From: Novosphingopyxis iocasae
Lineage (GTDB): Bacteria > Pseudomonadota > Alphaproteobacteria > Sphingomonadales > Sphingomonadaceae
NCBI RefSeq assembly: GCF_014334095.1
Contig: NZ_CP060495.1
Coordinates: 767,001 to 831,000, forward strand
Reading direction: 5' to 3'
Length of the DNA: 64,000 bases
Below, in pieces: positions 1-8,984 of the stretch; the first letter of the stretch is position 1; each line of letters starts with the position of its first letter. Made by a program: the position numbers and the translations under genes. The notes under the pieces were generated by a model. That model saw only the letters and a program-made list of their open reading frames with translations. It was not told where the DNA came from and made no database searches.

Positions 1-526
1 GCCACTCCGGCACCATCCACACCCAGCTCGTGCCGACGAACAGCAGCGTCGCCACCAGAGGACGGCGCAGAAACTGAAGTAGCTTGTGCAGCCAGCCGGT
101 GCGCGCCACGGGGCCCACCAGCGAGGAGCGCAGTCCCTTGGGGAGCCCCCGCATCAGCGCGCCCTGCGGGATGGCGAGGAACAGAAACAGCGGCCCGATC
201 GTGCGCAGCAGCATATGCTCCACCTGATGCACCGCGAAGATATGGTCGGCGAGCCGCTCGACCGGCGAAATCAGCGCCACGAAAAAGGCGATCAAGGCGG
301 CATAGAAGCTGGCGATGCGCCACGCCGAGGGCCGCCGTCCGCCGCCGAGGCCGCGGGCGTAAACCAAGCCCGCCAGCAGCAGCGCGGCGATCATTTCGGG
401 CGACCAGTGCCAGAGCGACCAGAAACCCTGGCCGGGATGCACCTCGTCTCCATGCGCGTAAGCCGCGGACGGCAGCAGGAGCCCGCCGAGGACGGCGAGC
501 GAACGGACGAAACGGGGGGTGGGCAT
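1..526 (-). CDS. Cytochrome c oxidase assembly protein, CtaG (Caa3_CtaG) family, C-terminus cut off by window edge
   Basis: The minus-strand frame opens with ATG at 526 and runs off the left end, giving 175 residues without a stop. The protein starts with a signal-like hydrophobic stretch ending in AYAHGDE, then several membrane segments. A segment VHQVEHMLL resembles the conserved histidine-bearing helix of the Caa3_CtaG family, integral membrane proteins that help assemble the copper centre of haem-copper oxidases. Family members are about 260-300 residues, so roughly 90-120 are missing. It is transcribed away from gor. Family assignment is from motif and topology only. Confidence 0.7.
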   Translation of the reverse strand, partial: MPTPRFVRSLAVLGGLLLPSAAYAHGDEVHPGQGFWSLWHWSPEMIAALLLAGLVYARGLGGGRRPSAWRIASFYAALIAFFVALISPVERLADHIFAVHQVEHMLLRTIGPLFLFLAIPQGALMRGLPKGLRSSLVGPVARTGWLHKLLQFLRRPLVATLLFVGTSWVWMVPEW

Positions 527-572
527 GCCCCCTTCCCTAACGGAAAGCGCGCCGCCCGTTAACCCCCGCGCC

Positions 573-1922
573 CTATTTCATCAGCACCAGTTCTTCGGCC
601 ATGCTGGGGTGCAGCGCCACGGTATCGTCGAACGCCTGCTTGGTCAGGCCCGCCTTCACCGCGATGGCCGCCGCCTGAAGGATTTCGGGCGCTTCGGGCC
701 CGATCATGTGCAGGCCGACGATCTTGCCGTTCTCGCCATCGCAGATCATCTTGTAGAGGCCGCGTTCGTTGCGATTGGCGAGCACGTTCTTCATCGCGCG
801 GAAATCGGACTGGTAGATCTTCACCGATCCCAGCGTTTCCTTGGCTTCGCTCTCGGTCATGCCGACACCCGCCATGGGCGGGTGGCTGAACACCGCGGAG
901 GGGACGTTTTCATAGTCCACTTGGTGCGGATTGTCCCCGAACAGCGTGTCGGCAAAGGCCTGCCCCTCGCGGATCGCGACGGGCGTCAGCTGCATGCGGT
1001 TGGTCACATCGCCCACCGCATAGATGCTGGGCACATTGGTCTTGGACCATTCGTCGACGCGTACGGCGCCCTTCTCGTCATATTCCACGCCCGCCGCTTC
1101 CAGGCCCAGACCGCCCGTATTGGGCACGCGCCCAGTGGCAAACAGCACGCAATCCACCTCGATATCCTCATGATTGGTCATCGAGACGTTGAGGCAGCCA
1201 TTCTCGGTCTTCTCGATCCCGCGGAACTCCGCATGGAAGCGGAAATCGATGCCCTTCATCATGGATATCTGCAGCAGCCGATCGCGGATCTGATGGTCAT
1301 ATTGCCGCAGGATCACATCGGTGCGGTTGATCAGCGTCACCTTGGCGCCGAATTCGTGGAAGATGCCCGCAAACTCGTTGGCGATATAGCCCGCTCCGGC
1401 GATCAGGATGCGCTTCGGCACGGCGTCCAGATGGAAGGCCTCGTTCGAAGTAATGCCGAGTTCGTGGCCCGGGCAGTCGGGCACATGGGGTGTTGCGCCG
1501 GTGGCGATCAGGATGTGCTTGGCGCTCACCGTCCTGCCGCTCGCCAGCTTCACCTCGTTCGGGCCGACCAGTTCGGCGCGTTCGTCGATGATCTCGGCGC
1601 CGTGATTGGTCAGCGTCTCGCGATAGACCGAATTGATCCGGTCCACTTCCTTCATCACATTGTCGCGCAGCCGCTGCCAATCGAAATTGCATTCGTCCGG
1701 CACATCCCAGCCGAAGCAGCGCGCATCCTTCAAATCCTCGGCGAACTGCGCTCCGTAGACGAGCAGCTTCTTGGGCACGCAGCCGCGGATGACGCAGGTG
1801 CCGCCGACGCGGTGTTCTTCGGCAATCGCCACCTTTGCGCCGTGGCTGGCGGCCACGCGGCTCGCGCGTACCCCGCCCGATCCCGCGCCGATGGTGAAGA
1901 GGTCGTAATCATATTGGGCCAT
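573..1922 (-). CDS. gor: Glutathione-disulfide reductase
   Basis: 449 residues, a normal length. It reduces oxidised glutathione with NADPH in the cytoplasm, using FAD and a redox-active disulfide. The N-terminal FAD-binding loop is GAGSGG (residues 12-17). The redox pair lies in GGTCVIRGCVPKK (Cys43 and Cys48); this spacing and context separate glutathione reductase from lipoamide dehydrogenase. The C-terminal HPSMAEE (His438, Glu443) is the catalytic dyad of the dimerisation domain. A second nucleotide-binding fold sits near residue 175 (AGAGYIANEFA). It lies 62 bases downstream of pgi on the same strand and may be co-transcribed with it. Confidence 0.95.
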   Translation of the reverse strand: MAQYDYDLFTIGAGSGGVRASRVAASHGAKVAIAEEHRVGGTCVIRGCVPKKLLVYGAQFAEDLKDARCFGWDVPDECNFDWQRLRDNVMKEVDRINSVYRETLTNHGAEIIDERAELVGPNEVKLASGRTVSAKHILIATGATPHVPDCPGHELGITSNEAFHLDAVPKRILIAGAGYIANEFAGIFHEFGAKVTLINRTDVILRQYDHQIRDRLLQISMMKGIDFRFHAEFRGIEKTENGCLNVSMTNHEDIEVDCVLFATGRVPNTGGLGLEAAGVEYDEKGAVRVDEWSKTNVPSIYAVGDVTNRMQLTPVAIREGQAFADTLFGDNPHQVDYENVPSAVFSHPPMAGVGMTESEAKETLGSVKIYQSDFRAMKNVLANRNERGLYKMICDGENGKIVGLHMIGPEAPEILQAAAIAVKAGLTKQAFDDTVALHPSMAEELVLMK

Positions 1923-1984
1923 GGGATGCTTTCATCGGGGAAAAAGGAGGATCGGCTTTCAATCTAGGGCTGCGCGGCCCGGCC

Positions 1985-3490
1985 TCAAGCCGGATCGCCA
2001 AGCGCGGCTTCCATCAGCGCCTTGGTGCTTGCATCGAATTCGTCCATGCCGCCTTCCTCGATGGCGCGGGCCATGTCCTTGCCCAACTCCACGCCGAATT
2101 GGTCGAACGGATTGATGCCGAGCAGCACCGCATTCACGAACGTGCGATGCTCGTAAAAGGCGATGAGCGCGCCCAGGATCGCGGGCGTGACGTCCTCGAT
2201 CAGCAGCGTGGTCGAAGGCCGGTCTCCCGGATAGCTGCGCGCCGGATCGTCCGCCTCCTTGCCCGCCATCAGCGCCGCACCCTGCGCGAAGCAATTGGCG
2301 AGCAGCGCCTCATGATGAGCGTCGTCGAAATCATGCCCCGGCTCTTTCGCCGCGATGAATTCGACCGGCACCAGCACCGTGCCCTGATGGAGCAGTTGGA
2401 ACACGGCATGCTGCGCATCGGTTCCCACGCCGCCCCAGGTGATGGGCGCGGTCGGCCAATCGACCGGCTCGCCATCTGCCGTCACCGATTTGCCGTTCGA
2501 TTCCATCTCCAGCTGTTGCAGATAGCTCGGCAGCAACCGCAGGCGTTCGTCATAGGCGAAGATCGCGCGCGTTTCTGCGCCGCGGGCTTGCGTGTAATAA
2601 AGGTCTGCGAAGGCGGCCATGACGGGCGCGTTTTCGCGCCAATCGGCATGGGCGAAATGGCGGTCCATCGCCCCTGCCCCTTCCAGCATCTCTTCATAGG
2701 CCGCCCAACCGAGGCCGAGCGCCGCGGGAAAGCCGATGGAGCTCCACAGCGAATAGCGGCCGCCGACGCTTTCCGAAAAGGGCAGAATGCGCGTTTCGTC
2801 GACGCCCCATTCCACCGCCTTGTCCGGATTGGCGGTGAGCGCAACCACGCGGCCATAGGGATCGTCTACCGCGCCCTCGCGCAGCCACTGCATCGCGCTT
2901 TCCAGATTGAGTAGCGTTTCGGCGGTGGTGAAGGTCTTGGAAGCAGCGGCGAGCATGGTGGTTTGCGGATCGATACCCTTCACCGCCTCGGCCATCGCCG
3001 CGCCGTCGACATTGGAGACGACGCGCACTTCGATGCCGCCGCTGTTGCGGCCCAGCGCATCGATCAGCAGCTTCGGCCCCAGCGCGCTGCCGCCGATGCC
3101 GATATGGATCAGCGTCTCGATTTTGCCGAACGCGCCCGCCTCGATCACCTCGACCAGCCCGCGCATCCGCGCATGGAACTGGCGCGCCAGCTCCACCGAT
3201 TCCGGCGCGCCCGTGCCACGCTCGGCAGTATGTTCGGCGGCGCGGCCTTCGGTGGGGTTCACCACCTCGCCGCTCAGCAGTTTCTGGCGCTGATCAGCAA
3301 GGCCCGCCTCTTCGGCCGCGGTCACGAAATTATCGACCAGCGCGTCCGTCAGATGCGTCTTGGACAGATCGAACCGGATGCCCGCCTCTTCGATGGTGAG
3401 GCGCTTCACCCGCCCCTGCGGATCGTCCGCAAACAGATCGGTCAGTGCCGGGCTCTCGTCTTCGTCCAGAAACTGCCACTCACCGCTCAT
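1985..3490 (-). CDS. pgi: Glucose-6-phosphate isomerase
   Basis: 501 residues from the ATG at 3490 (MSGEWQFLDEDE); an in-frame start 48 bases upstream would add a non-conserved extension. It interconverts glucose 6-phosphate and fructose 6-phosphate. Family signatures are visible: SKTFTTAETL, GGRYSLWSSIG, QQLEMESNGKS, and near the C-terminus GINPFDQFGVELGK, which matches the second PGI signature. It is divergent from lepB (about 97 bases apart, where promoters for both must lie) and upstream of gor. Confidence 0.96.
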   Translation of the reverse strand: MSGEWQFLDEDESPALTDLFADDPQGRVKRLTIEEAGIRFDLSKTHLTDALVDNFVTAAEEAGLADQRQKLLSGEVVNPTEGRAAEHTAERGTGAPESVELARQFHARMRGLVEVIEAGAFGKIETLIHIGIGGSALGPKLLIDALGRNSGGIEVRVVSNVDGAAMAEAVKGIDPQTTMLAAASKTFTTAETLLNLESAMQWLREGAVDDPYGRVVALTANPDKAVEWGVDETRILPFSESVGGRYSLWSSIGFPAALGLGWAAYEEMLEGAGAMDRHFAHADWRENAPVMAAFADLYYTQARGAETRAIFAYDERLRLLPSYLQQLEMESNGKSVTADGEPVDWPTAPITWGGVGTDAQHAVFQLLHQGTVLVPVEFIAAKEPGHDFDDAHHEALLANCFAQGAALMAGKEADDPARSYPGDRPSTTLLIEDVTPAILGALIAFYEHRTFVNAVLLGINPFDQFGVELGKDMARAIEEGGMDEFDASTKALMEAALGDPA

Positions 3491-3587
3491 AATCTCATGC
3501 CTTCTCGCTGCCGGGTTGAAGCTGGTCTTTAGTCGCAAGCGCGCTTATGGGGCCAGCCTTGTCTGTTCCTATCGCCCGGCCCCTCTT

Positions 3588-4499
3588 ATGATCAACAGCG
3601 CGCGCGACGACGAAGCGGGCGAGCCGCTCGATACGGCCGGATCGCAAGAAAAGGCGCGGCGCGCTTCCAAAAGCGGCGGATCGGGCCGCTCCGAATGGAT
3701 CGATCTTGGCCTTTATCTTCTGAAAGTCCTGCTGATCGTCCTAGTGATCCGCAGCTTCATCGTCGCCCCATTCAACATTCCGTCCGAATCGATGCAGCCG
3801 CGCCTTCTGGTGGGCGATTATTTGCTCGTGGCCAAATGGCCCTATGGCTATTCGCGTTACAGCCTGCCGGGCGATGTGCCGCTGATCCCGGGCCGCATTT
3901 TCGCGCATCAGCCGGAGCGCGGCGACGTGGTTGTGTTCAAGGCACCGCCGGACGAGCGCACCGATTATATCAAGCGCGTCATCGGTCTGCCCGGCGATAC
4001 GGTGCGCGTGCAGGAAGGCGTCGTCTATCTGAACGGCAAGGCACTGCCCAAACAGCGCGTCGCGGACCTGCTGCTACCCGTCACGCCTAACATGGTGAGC
4101 GCGGCCGCAGCGGCCGGATCGCCTTTTCCCTGCTATTCGCCGCAATTCGCGGAGACCATCGATGGCAAGGATTTTTGCCGCTATCCGCGCTACCGCGAAA
4201 CATTGCCGTCGGGCAAAAGCTATGAAATTCTCGATCTGGTGCAGGGCAGCATGGGCGACGATACGATGACGTTTACCGTACCCGAAGGATCGCTCTTCCT
4301 GATGGGCGACAACCGGGATCGCAGCGCGGACAGCCGGTTTCCCGCCGAAGTGGGCGGTGCGATCGGCATCGTGCCGCAATCGGACCTCATCGGTCGCGCT
4401 CTCGTCACCATCTTCTCCACCGACGGGTCGGCTGAGTGGTGGGAGCCGTGGACCTGGATTTCCGCCACGCGCTGGGACCGGATCGGAGAAGGGTTTTGA
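3588..4499 (+). CDS. lepB: Signal peptidase I
   Basis: 303 residues from ATG at 3588. Membrane-bound leader peptidase that removes signal peptides from exported proteins. A charged cytoplasmic N-terminus (residues 1-38) precedes one clear membrane helix (about 40-60). The catalytic Ser68 is in NIPSESMQP and the general-base Lys129 in YIKRVIGLPGD; the conserved GDNRDRSADSR motif follows in the C-terminal third. An unusually long insertion between the Lys box and the GDNRD box contains a few cysteines. The stop overlaps the proposed TTG start of rnc, so lepB-rnc-era are translationally coupled. Confidence 0.95.
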   Translation: MINSARDDEAGEPLDTAGSQEKARRASKSGGSGRSEWIDLGLYLLKVLLIVLVIRSFIVAPFNIPSESMQPRLLVGDYLLVAKWPYGYSRYSLPGDVPLIPGRIFAHQPERGDVVVFKAPPDERTDYIKRVIGLPGDTVRVQEGVVYLNGKALPKQRVADLLLPVTPNMVSAAAAAGSPFPCYSPQFAETIDGKDFCRYPRYRETLPSGKSYEILDLVQGSMGDDTMTFTVPEGSLFLMGDNRDRSADSRFPAEVGGAIGIVPQSDLIGRALVTIFSTDGSAEWWEPWTWISATRWDRIGEGF

Positions 4500-5158
4500 G
4501 CCAGTTTCCTGCATGGCTGGCCGGGATCGGCATCGAGCCGACCGGCGATCTTTCGCTGTACGAGCAGGCGATGACGCATGGTAGCACCGGACGGCCCGAT
4601 TATCAGCGGCTGGAATTTCTGGGTGACCGGGTGCTCGGCCTTGCAGTCGCCGAAATGCTGTATGATCGCTTTCCGGACGAAAGCGAGGGCAAGCTCTCGC
4701 ATCGTCTCAACGCGCTGGTGTCCGGCGCGACCTGCGCCGTCGTGGCCCGCTCGCTCGGCGCGGGTCCGCTCATCATGCTGGGCAAGCAGGCGCGCAGCGA
4801 CGGCGCAGCGGAGAGCGACAATGTGCTGGGCGATGTCATGGAATCGCTGATCGGCGCCCTGTTCGTCGATCGCGGCATCGATGCGGCGCGTGCCTTCGTG
4901 CAGCGCCACTGGTCCGATCTGGTGGACGGGGCCGCCAAGGCGCCGCGCCACCCCAAATCCGTGCTGCAGGAGTGGGCGGCCAGCACGAACCGCCGCCCGC
5001 CTGTCTACACCGTCGTCAAGAAAAGCGGCCCGCCGCATGCGCGCGTCTTTCAGGTGGAGGTGGGCATCAAGGGCCTCGATCCCGTCACCGCCGAAGCGCC
5101 CAGCAAGCAGGAAGCGGAAACCCGCGCCGCACGCGAATTTCTGGAGAAATATCAGTGA
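4496..5158 (+). CDS. rnc: Ribonuclease III
   Basis: 220 residues, the usual length. Cleaves double-stranded RNA in rRNA and mRNA maturation. The start is taken as TTG at 4496, which overlaps the lepB stop (TTGA) and follows a strong GGAGAAGG Shine-Dalgarno; a farther upstream ATG would add 20 unrelated residues. The catalytic signature RLEFLGDRVLGL lies near residues 37-48, the second acidic cluster near DVMESLIGALF, and the double-stranded RNA-binding domain occupies the last 70 residues (HPKSVLQEW to the C-terminus). Coupled to era by GTGA. Confidence 0.95.
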   Translation: MSQFPAWLAGIGIEPTGDLSLYEQAMTHGSTGRPDYQRLEFLGDRVLGLAVAEMLYDRFPDESEGKLSHRLNALVSGATCAVVARSLGAGPLIMLGKQARSDGAAESDNVLGDVMESLIGALFVDRGIDAARAFVQRHWSDLVDGAAKAPRHPKSVLQEWAASTNRRPPVYTVVKKSGPPHARVFQVEVGIKGLDPVTAEAPSKQEAETRAAREFLEKYQ

Positions 5159-6081
5159 ACGATCAAACCGATATGGTTGGCGCCGATGCCGCCACCCGCT
5201 GCGGCGTCGCCGCGCTGCTGGGTGCGCCCAATGCCGGCAAGTCCACCCTCACCAATGCGCTCGTCGGGCAGAAGGTGGCGATCACCAGCGCCAAGCCGCA
5301 AACCTCGCGCACCCGCCTGATCGGCGTTGCGCTGGAGGGGGCGGCGCAGATCATGCTGGTGGACACGCCCGGCATCTTCGCCCCCCGCCGCCGCCTGGAC
5401 CGTGCGATGGTCAGCGCGGCCTGGGAAGGCGCGAGCGATGCCGACGTGCTGCTGTTCGTGGTCGACGCGAAAGCAGGTGCGGGGCCGAAGCTGGAACCGC
5501 TCATCGAGGCGCTGAAGGACCGTCCCGGCCGCAAATGGCTCGTCATGAACAAGGTGGATATCGCGGCCAAGGACAAGCTCCTCGTCCTTACCGAGAAGTT
5601 GAACGGCGCGGTGACGTTCGAACACACCTGGTTCGTCAGCGCCGAAACGGGCGACGGCCTGCCCGACCTCAAGACCGCGCTGGCCGAAGCAATGCCGGAG
5701 GGACCCTGGCACTTCCCGGAAGATCAGGTTTCCGACGTGTCGCAGCGCCTGCTCGCCACCGAAATCACGCGCGAGCAGATCTACCGCCAGCTTCATGCAG
5801 AGCTGCCCTATGCCAGCGCGGTGGACAGCGAGCAGTACAAGGAACGGCCCGACGGATCGGTGGAAATCCACCAGCAAATCCTGGTGGCTCGGGACAGCCA
5901 GAAGGCCATCATGCTGGGCAAGCAAGGCACCCGCATCAAAGCGATCGGCGAGGCTTCGCGCAAGGAGCTATCGAAGCTGCTCGGCGTGCCCGTGCACCTG
6001 TATCTGCATGTGAAGGTGAAGGAAAACTGGGATGACAGCCGCGAACTGTTCGAAAATATCGGCCTAGATTGGGTGGATTAA
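5155..6081 (+). CDS. era: GTPase Era
   Basis: 308 residues starting at GTG 5155, overlapping the rnc stop (GTGA) with GGAG upstream; the in-frame ATG far upstream lies within rnc and is not credible. Era binds 16S rRNA and assists 30S subunit assembly. The P-loop is GAPNAGKST (residues 23-31), G2/G3 follow in KPQTSRTR and DTPG, and G4 is NKVD. The C-terminal KH RNA-binding domain contains GKQGTRIKAIGEASRKEL. The TAA stop overlaps by four bases the stop of the convergent exporter gene. Confidence 0.96.
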   Translation: MNDQTDMVGADAATRCGVAALLGAPNAGKSTLTNALVGQKVAITSAKPQTSRTRLIGVALEGAAQIMLVDTPGIFAPRRRLDRAMVSAAWEGASDADVLLFVVDAKAGAGPKLEPLIEALKDRPGRKWLVMNKVDIAAKDKLLVLTEKLNGAVTFEHTWFVSAETGDGLPDLKTALAEAMPEGPWHFPEDQVSDVSQRLLATEITREQIYRQLHAELPYASAVDSEQYKERPDGSVEIHQQILVARDSQKAIMLGKQGTRIKAIGEASRKELSKLLGVPVHLYLHVKVKENWDDSRELFENIGLDWVD

Positions 6082-7517
6082 GCCGGGCGCTTGCGCATCA
6101 GGTTCGAACCCGTCACCCTAAAGCGATAGGCGCTGCCGATCATTGCCAGCAGTGCAAAACCCGCGGCCACGAAGGCGGGCGCGACGCCCAGCCCCAGGTT
6201 CATCGCCAGCAGCACGCCAACGATGGACGCGCCCAGCGTCTGGCCGAGCAGGCGCGAGGTTGAGAGGAGGCCGCCCGCCGCCGCCGAGCGCTCCTTGGGC
6301 GCGCTGCCGATCAGCAGCCGCGAATTGGGTGCGAAGAACAGACCGAAGCCCAGCGCGCAGAGGCTGAGCCGCCAGGCGATGGCAAAGGGGTGCGCGTTGG
6401 CGGGGATCAACCCGATCAGGATCAGTCCGCCGATGGCAATCACCATCCCGACGCAGCCCATGACGGAGGGCGAGACGCGATCCGATAGCCAACCCGCAGC
6501 AGGCGCCACGAACAGCAGCGTCAGCGGAAAGGGCGCGATCAGCAGGCCCACCTCGTCCGGGGCATAGCCGAGGCCCTGTTCCAGCTTGAACGGCAGCGCC
6601 ACGATCAACAGCGCCGATCCGATGAAGCCCGCCACCGCCGCCATCGCGGAGAGGCCGAGCGCGGGACGCTTCAGCAGATCGACCGGCAGGATCGGCCGCT
6701 CCTGCCCCAGCGATCGGCGCACCCAGACTACCGCCAGCAGCGCGCCGAGCGCGATCGCGCCGAACCCGAACCCGCTGCGATCATGCGTCGCCACCTGCAC
6801 GCCGCCGATGATGAGCGCGAGCACGGCCGCGCTCAGCAGGCCGCCGATCCAGTCAAACCGCCGATGCTCCTTCACCGGATCGGGCAGCGAGTGGCCGATG
6901 ATCAGGGAGATTACGGCAAGCGGCGCAGCGGCGAAGAACACCCAGCGCCAGTCGAGCTGAGACACCAGAAATCCGCCCAAAGTGGGCGCGATGGCGTTGG
7001 AGCTGGCCACGATCACGCTGTTGATGCCGAGCCCGCTGCCGAGGCTGCGTTCGGGATAAATGCTGCGCAGCATGGCCGCGGAAACACTGAGCGCCATGCC
7101 CGCGCCCAGCGCCTGGCCGGCGCGCAGGATGAGCAATCCCGGCAGGCTGTCTACGAAGAAACTCATCGCCGAGGCGGCCAGGAACACACACTGGCCGAGC
7201 TGATACAGATTGCGGTGCCCCAGCCGGTCGGCGAGCGTGGAGAAGGGCAGCAGCACCATCACCATGACGAGCTGATAGATGGTGACCACATTGGTCACGA
7301 CGCCGTCCGCCACGTTCAGATCGCGCGCGATGGTGGGCAGCGCCACATTGGCGACGGTGCCGTCGATCACGAACAGCGCGCTGCCGAAGGAGATCGCCGC
7401 GATCGCCCACAGCCGCCGCGGCATCGGCAATCCATCGCCATCGCCGCCCGCATCCTGCGCGCCGACCGGCCCCGCATCGCGGTTTGCGCGACCGAACATG
7501 TTCAGAAAAAATGGCAT
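6078..7517 (-). CDS. MFS transporter, DHA2 (EmrB/QacA-like) family exporter
   Basis: 479 residues from ATG at 7517, seven bases after the stop of the preceding gene; an upstream in-frame start at 7571 would overlap that gene. About 14 hydrophobic segments fit the DHA2 subfamily of proton-driven drug exporters. Helix 1 carries FVIDGTVANVALPTI, matching DHA2 motif D1 (usually LDxTVVNVALP), followed by DRLGHRNLYQLG (motif A). No membrane-fusion partner is next to it, so substrate and any tripartite assembly are unknown. It shares a TTAA at its stop with era. Confidence 0.85.
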   Translation of the reverse strand: MPFFLNMFGRANRDAGPVGAQDAGGDGDGLPMPRRLWAIAAISFGSALFVIDGTVANVALPTIARDLNVADGVVTNVVTIYQLVMVMVLLPFSTLADRLGHRNLYQLGQCVFLAASAMSFFVDSLPGLLILRAGQALGAGMALSVSAAMLRSIYPERSLGSGLGINSVIVASSNAIAPTLGGFLVSQLDWRWVFFAAAPLAVISLIIGHSLPDPVKEHRRFDWIGGLLSAAVLALIIGGVQVATHDRSGFGFGAIALGALLAVVWVRRSLGQERPILPVDLLKRPALGLSAMAAVAGFIGSALLIVALPFKLEQGLGYAPDEVGLLIAPFPLTLLFVAPAAGWLSDRVSPSVMGCVGMVIAIGGLILIGLIPANAHPFAIAWRLSLCALGFGLFFAPNSRLLIGSAPKERSAAAGGLLSTSRLLGQTLGASIVGVLLAMNLGLGVAPAFVAAGFALLAMIGSAYRFRVTGSNLMRKRPA

Positions 7518-7524
7518 TAGGCGC

Positions 7525-8187
7525 TCAACGGACAGGGGCGGTGCTATTTCCCTCGTCGGTTGCCGGCGCATCGTTTTTAGCGAAAGTAGTAAAGCTCACC
7601 AGCCGCGAAGTCACATAGCTGACAGGCTGGTCCTTGCGGATCTTCTGCACTCCATATTCAATGCCTAAGAATTGGTCGCAGGCAGCTTTGGCAAATCTGG
7701 GATCACTTCCGGATGCGCCTTCGCACTGGGCGACCACACCCTCTTGCGTCACCAGAAAATTGACGGTCATGTCATAAGGATCGTCAATGCCCTTCGGCAG
7801 CGCTTCCACCTGAAGCGCCAACTTCGGAGGGCGAACATTGTCTTGAATTTTGTCTCCCATCTCCGTGTCTGGGATTGTGAAGCTCAACAATGTCCGGGCC
7901 ACACCATATACGGAGTTCCCTGAAGCATCCTTTGCGGGTTCCAATTTCTTGCCGATGGCAATGCCGCAAATCGCTTCGCCGAGCTTCTCATCGCCTACTA
8001 CACTTAAGGTCGTACACCCACGAACCCTGCCTCGAGGGTCCACCAAGAGATCGACCAGCGCCGCCGCCGACTTACCGTCACGTAACGCGTCAGAGGGATA
8101 TTCCGGTAGTAAAGCTCGAGAGAAATTATTTGTTTTCGTGGGGGCGACAAGGCCGGAGAGGATCAGAAGGAGGAGCGGGGATGCCAT
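7525..8187 (-). CDS. Secreted protein with two TonB-C-like repeats (paralogue of the next gene)
   Basis: 220 residues with a short hydrophobic N-terminus (LLLLILSG) consistent with export. An in-frame stop a few codons upstream of the ATG fixes the start. The body has two similar halves, each with a pattern like DPRGRVRGC followed by a downstream Cys and hydrophobic strands, resembling the TonB C-terminal fold found in many sphingomonad proteins of unknown role; no TonB box or proline-rich spacer is present. It is clearly related to the adjacent 8304-8954 gene. Function not recognised. Base composition is somewhat less GC-rich than flanking genes. Confidence 0.65.
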   Translation of the reverse strand: MASPLLLLILSGLVAPTKTNNFSRALLPEYPSDALRDGKSAAALVDLLVDPRGRVRGCTTLSVVGDEKLGEAICGIAIGKKLEPAKDASGNSVYGVARTLLSFTIPDTEMGDKIQDNVRPPKLALQVEALPKGIDDPYDMTVNFLVTQEGVVAQCEGASGSDPRFAKAACDQFLGIEYGVQKIRKDQPVSYVTSRLVSFTTFAKNDAPATDEGNSTAPVR

Positions 8188-8303
8188 GGTTGCTGTCTAA
8201 CGAAGTCGGAGTGATCCGGCACCACTTTTTGGCAATATCTTCACGCGTCGCGCCGGATTAAAATGGCAATTCTGGCGGGCCGCGGCGCGAGCCCTGTTCG
8301 CGG

Positions 8304-8954
8304 CTAGTGACGCAAAGGCGCAGTAGTGATTGCCATCGGCTCGGCCCTATCGCTTCCGAAGACGAAACTGCGAGTCGCAACATAAGCGACCGGCTCACCA
8401 CTTGCATCCTTCAGCACCTGAGCTGTCGCGCCCGATACCATCGTGCAAGCCGCTCGTATGAACCGTTCATCAATGCCGTCCTCTTTCGCTTCGCAATCAG
8501 TGACGGCGCCGCTGGTATCGAATGCAACCGACAGATGTACCGGATAGGGATCGCTTACGTCTTCTGGCATTTCAGAGACGGTGGCCATCACGGTCTGCTG
8601 ATACATCGGCTTGCCGGGGCCCTCCTTGCGTTCAATTTCGGCGGAGCTGAAGCGCAGCGGAAGGAGCAGCGTGCCGTAGGTTTTGCTCCCGTCGCCAGAG
8701 CGCGCCGGCGCGAGTTTCAGACGCTTCAGCCGCGGGCAGGCTTTTATTGCCCGCACCGCATTGTCGCTTTCCAGCAGACGGCAGTCATAGCTTCGCCCGT
8801 GGGGATCGACAGAAACTTCAAAGAGCGCGCGCACTGAGTGGTCGGCGCCTCCCACCGCTTGCTGGAAGGCTTGCGAGGCCGCGATGAACAGCTTCGTATC
8901 AGGGGTAACCGAGACCAGCCCCGTTCCGAGCAAACCCAATAGAATTACACTCAT
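8304..8954 (-). CDS. Secreted protein with two TonB-C-like repeats (tandem paralogue)
   Basis: 216 residues; starts at ATG 8954 after a GGGGAGAGAG ribosome-binding site. The N-terminus is hydrophobic and signal-like (VILLGLLGTGLVSV). The segment FEVSVDPHGRSYDC aligns with LLVDPRGRVRGC in the neighbour, and FDTSGAVTDCEA with FLVTQEGVVAQCEG, so both proteins carry the same two-repeat plan with spaced cysteines. Overall identity between the two is low, implying an old duplication. It lies between topA and its paralogue on the same strand. No function can be assigned. Confidence 0.65.
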   Translation of the reverse strand: MSVILLGLLGTGLVSVTPDTKLFIAASQAFQQAVGGADHSVRALFEVSVDPHGRSYDCRLLESDNAVRAIKACPRLKRLKLAPARSGDGSKTYGTLLLPLRFSSAEIERKEGPGKPMYQQTVMATVSEMPEDVSDPYPVHLSVAFDTSGAVTDCEAKEDGIDERFIRAACTMVSGATAQVLKDASGEPVAYVATRSFVFGSDRAEPMAITTAPLRH

Positions 8955-8984
8955 GTCTCTCTCCCCAAACAGCGATTAATTCCC

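Noticed and set aside
519-1967. 482-codon plus-strand open frame opposite gor
   Set aside because: It is antisense to a clear glutathione reductase and has no recognisable domain. High GC produces such frames.
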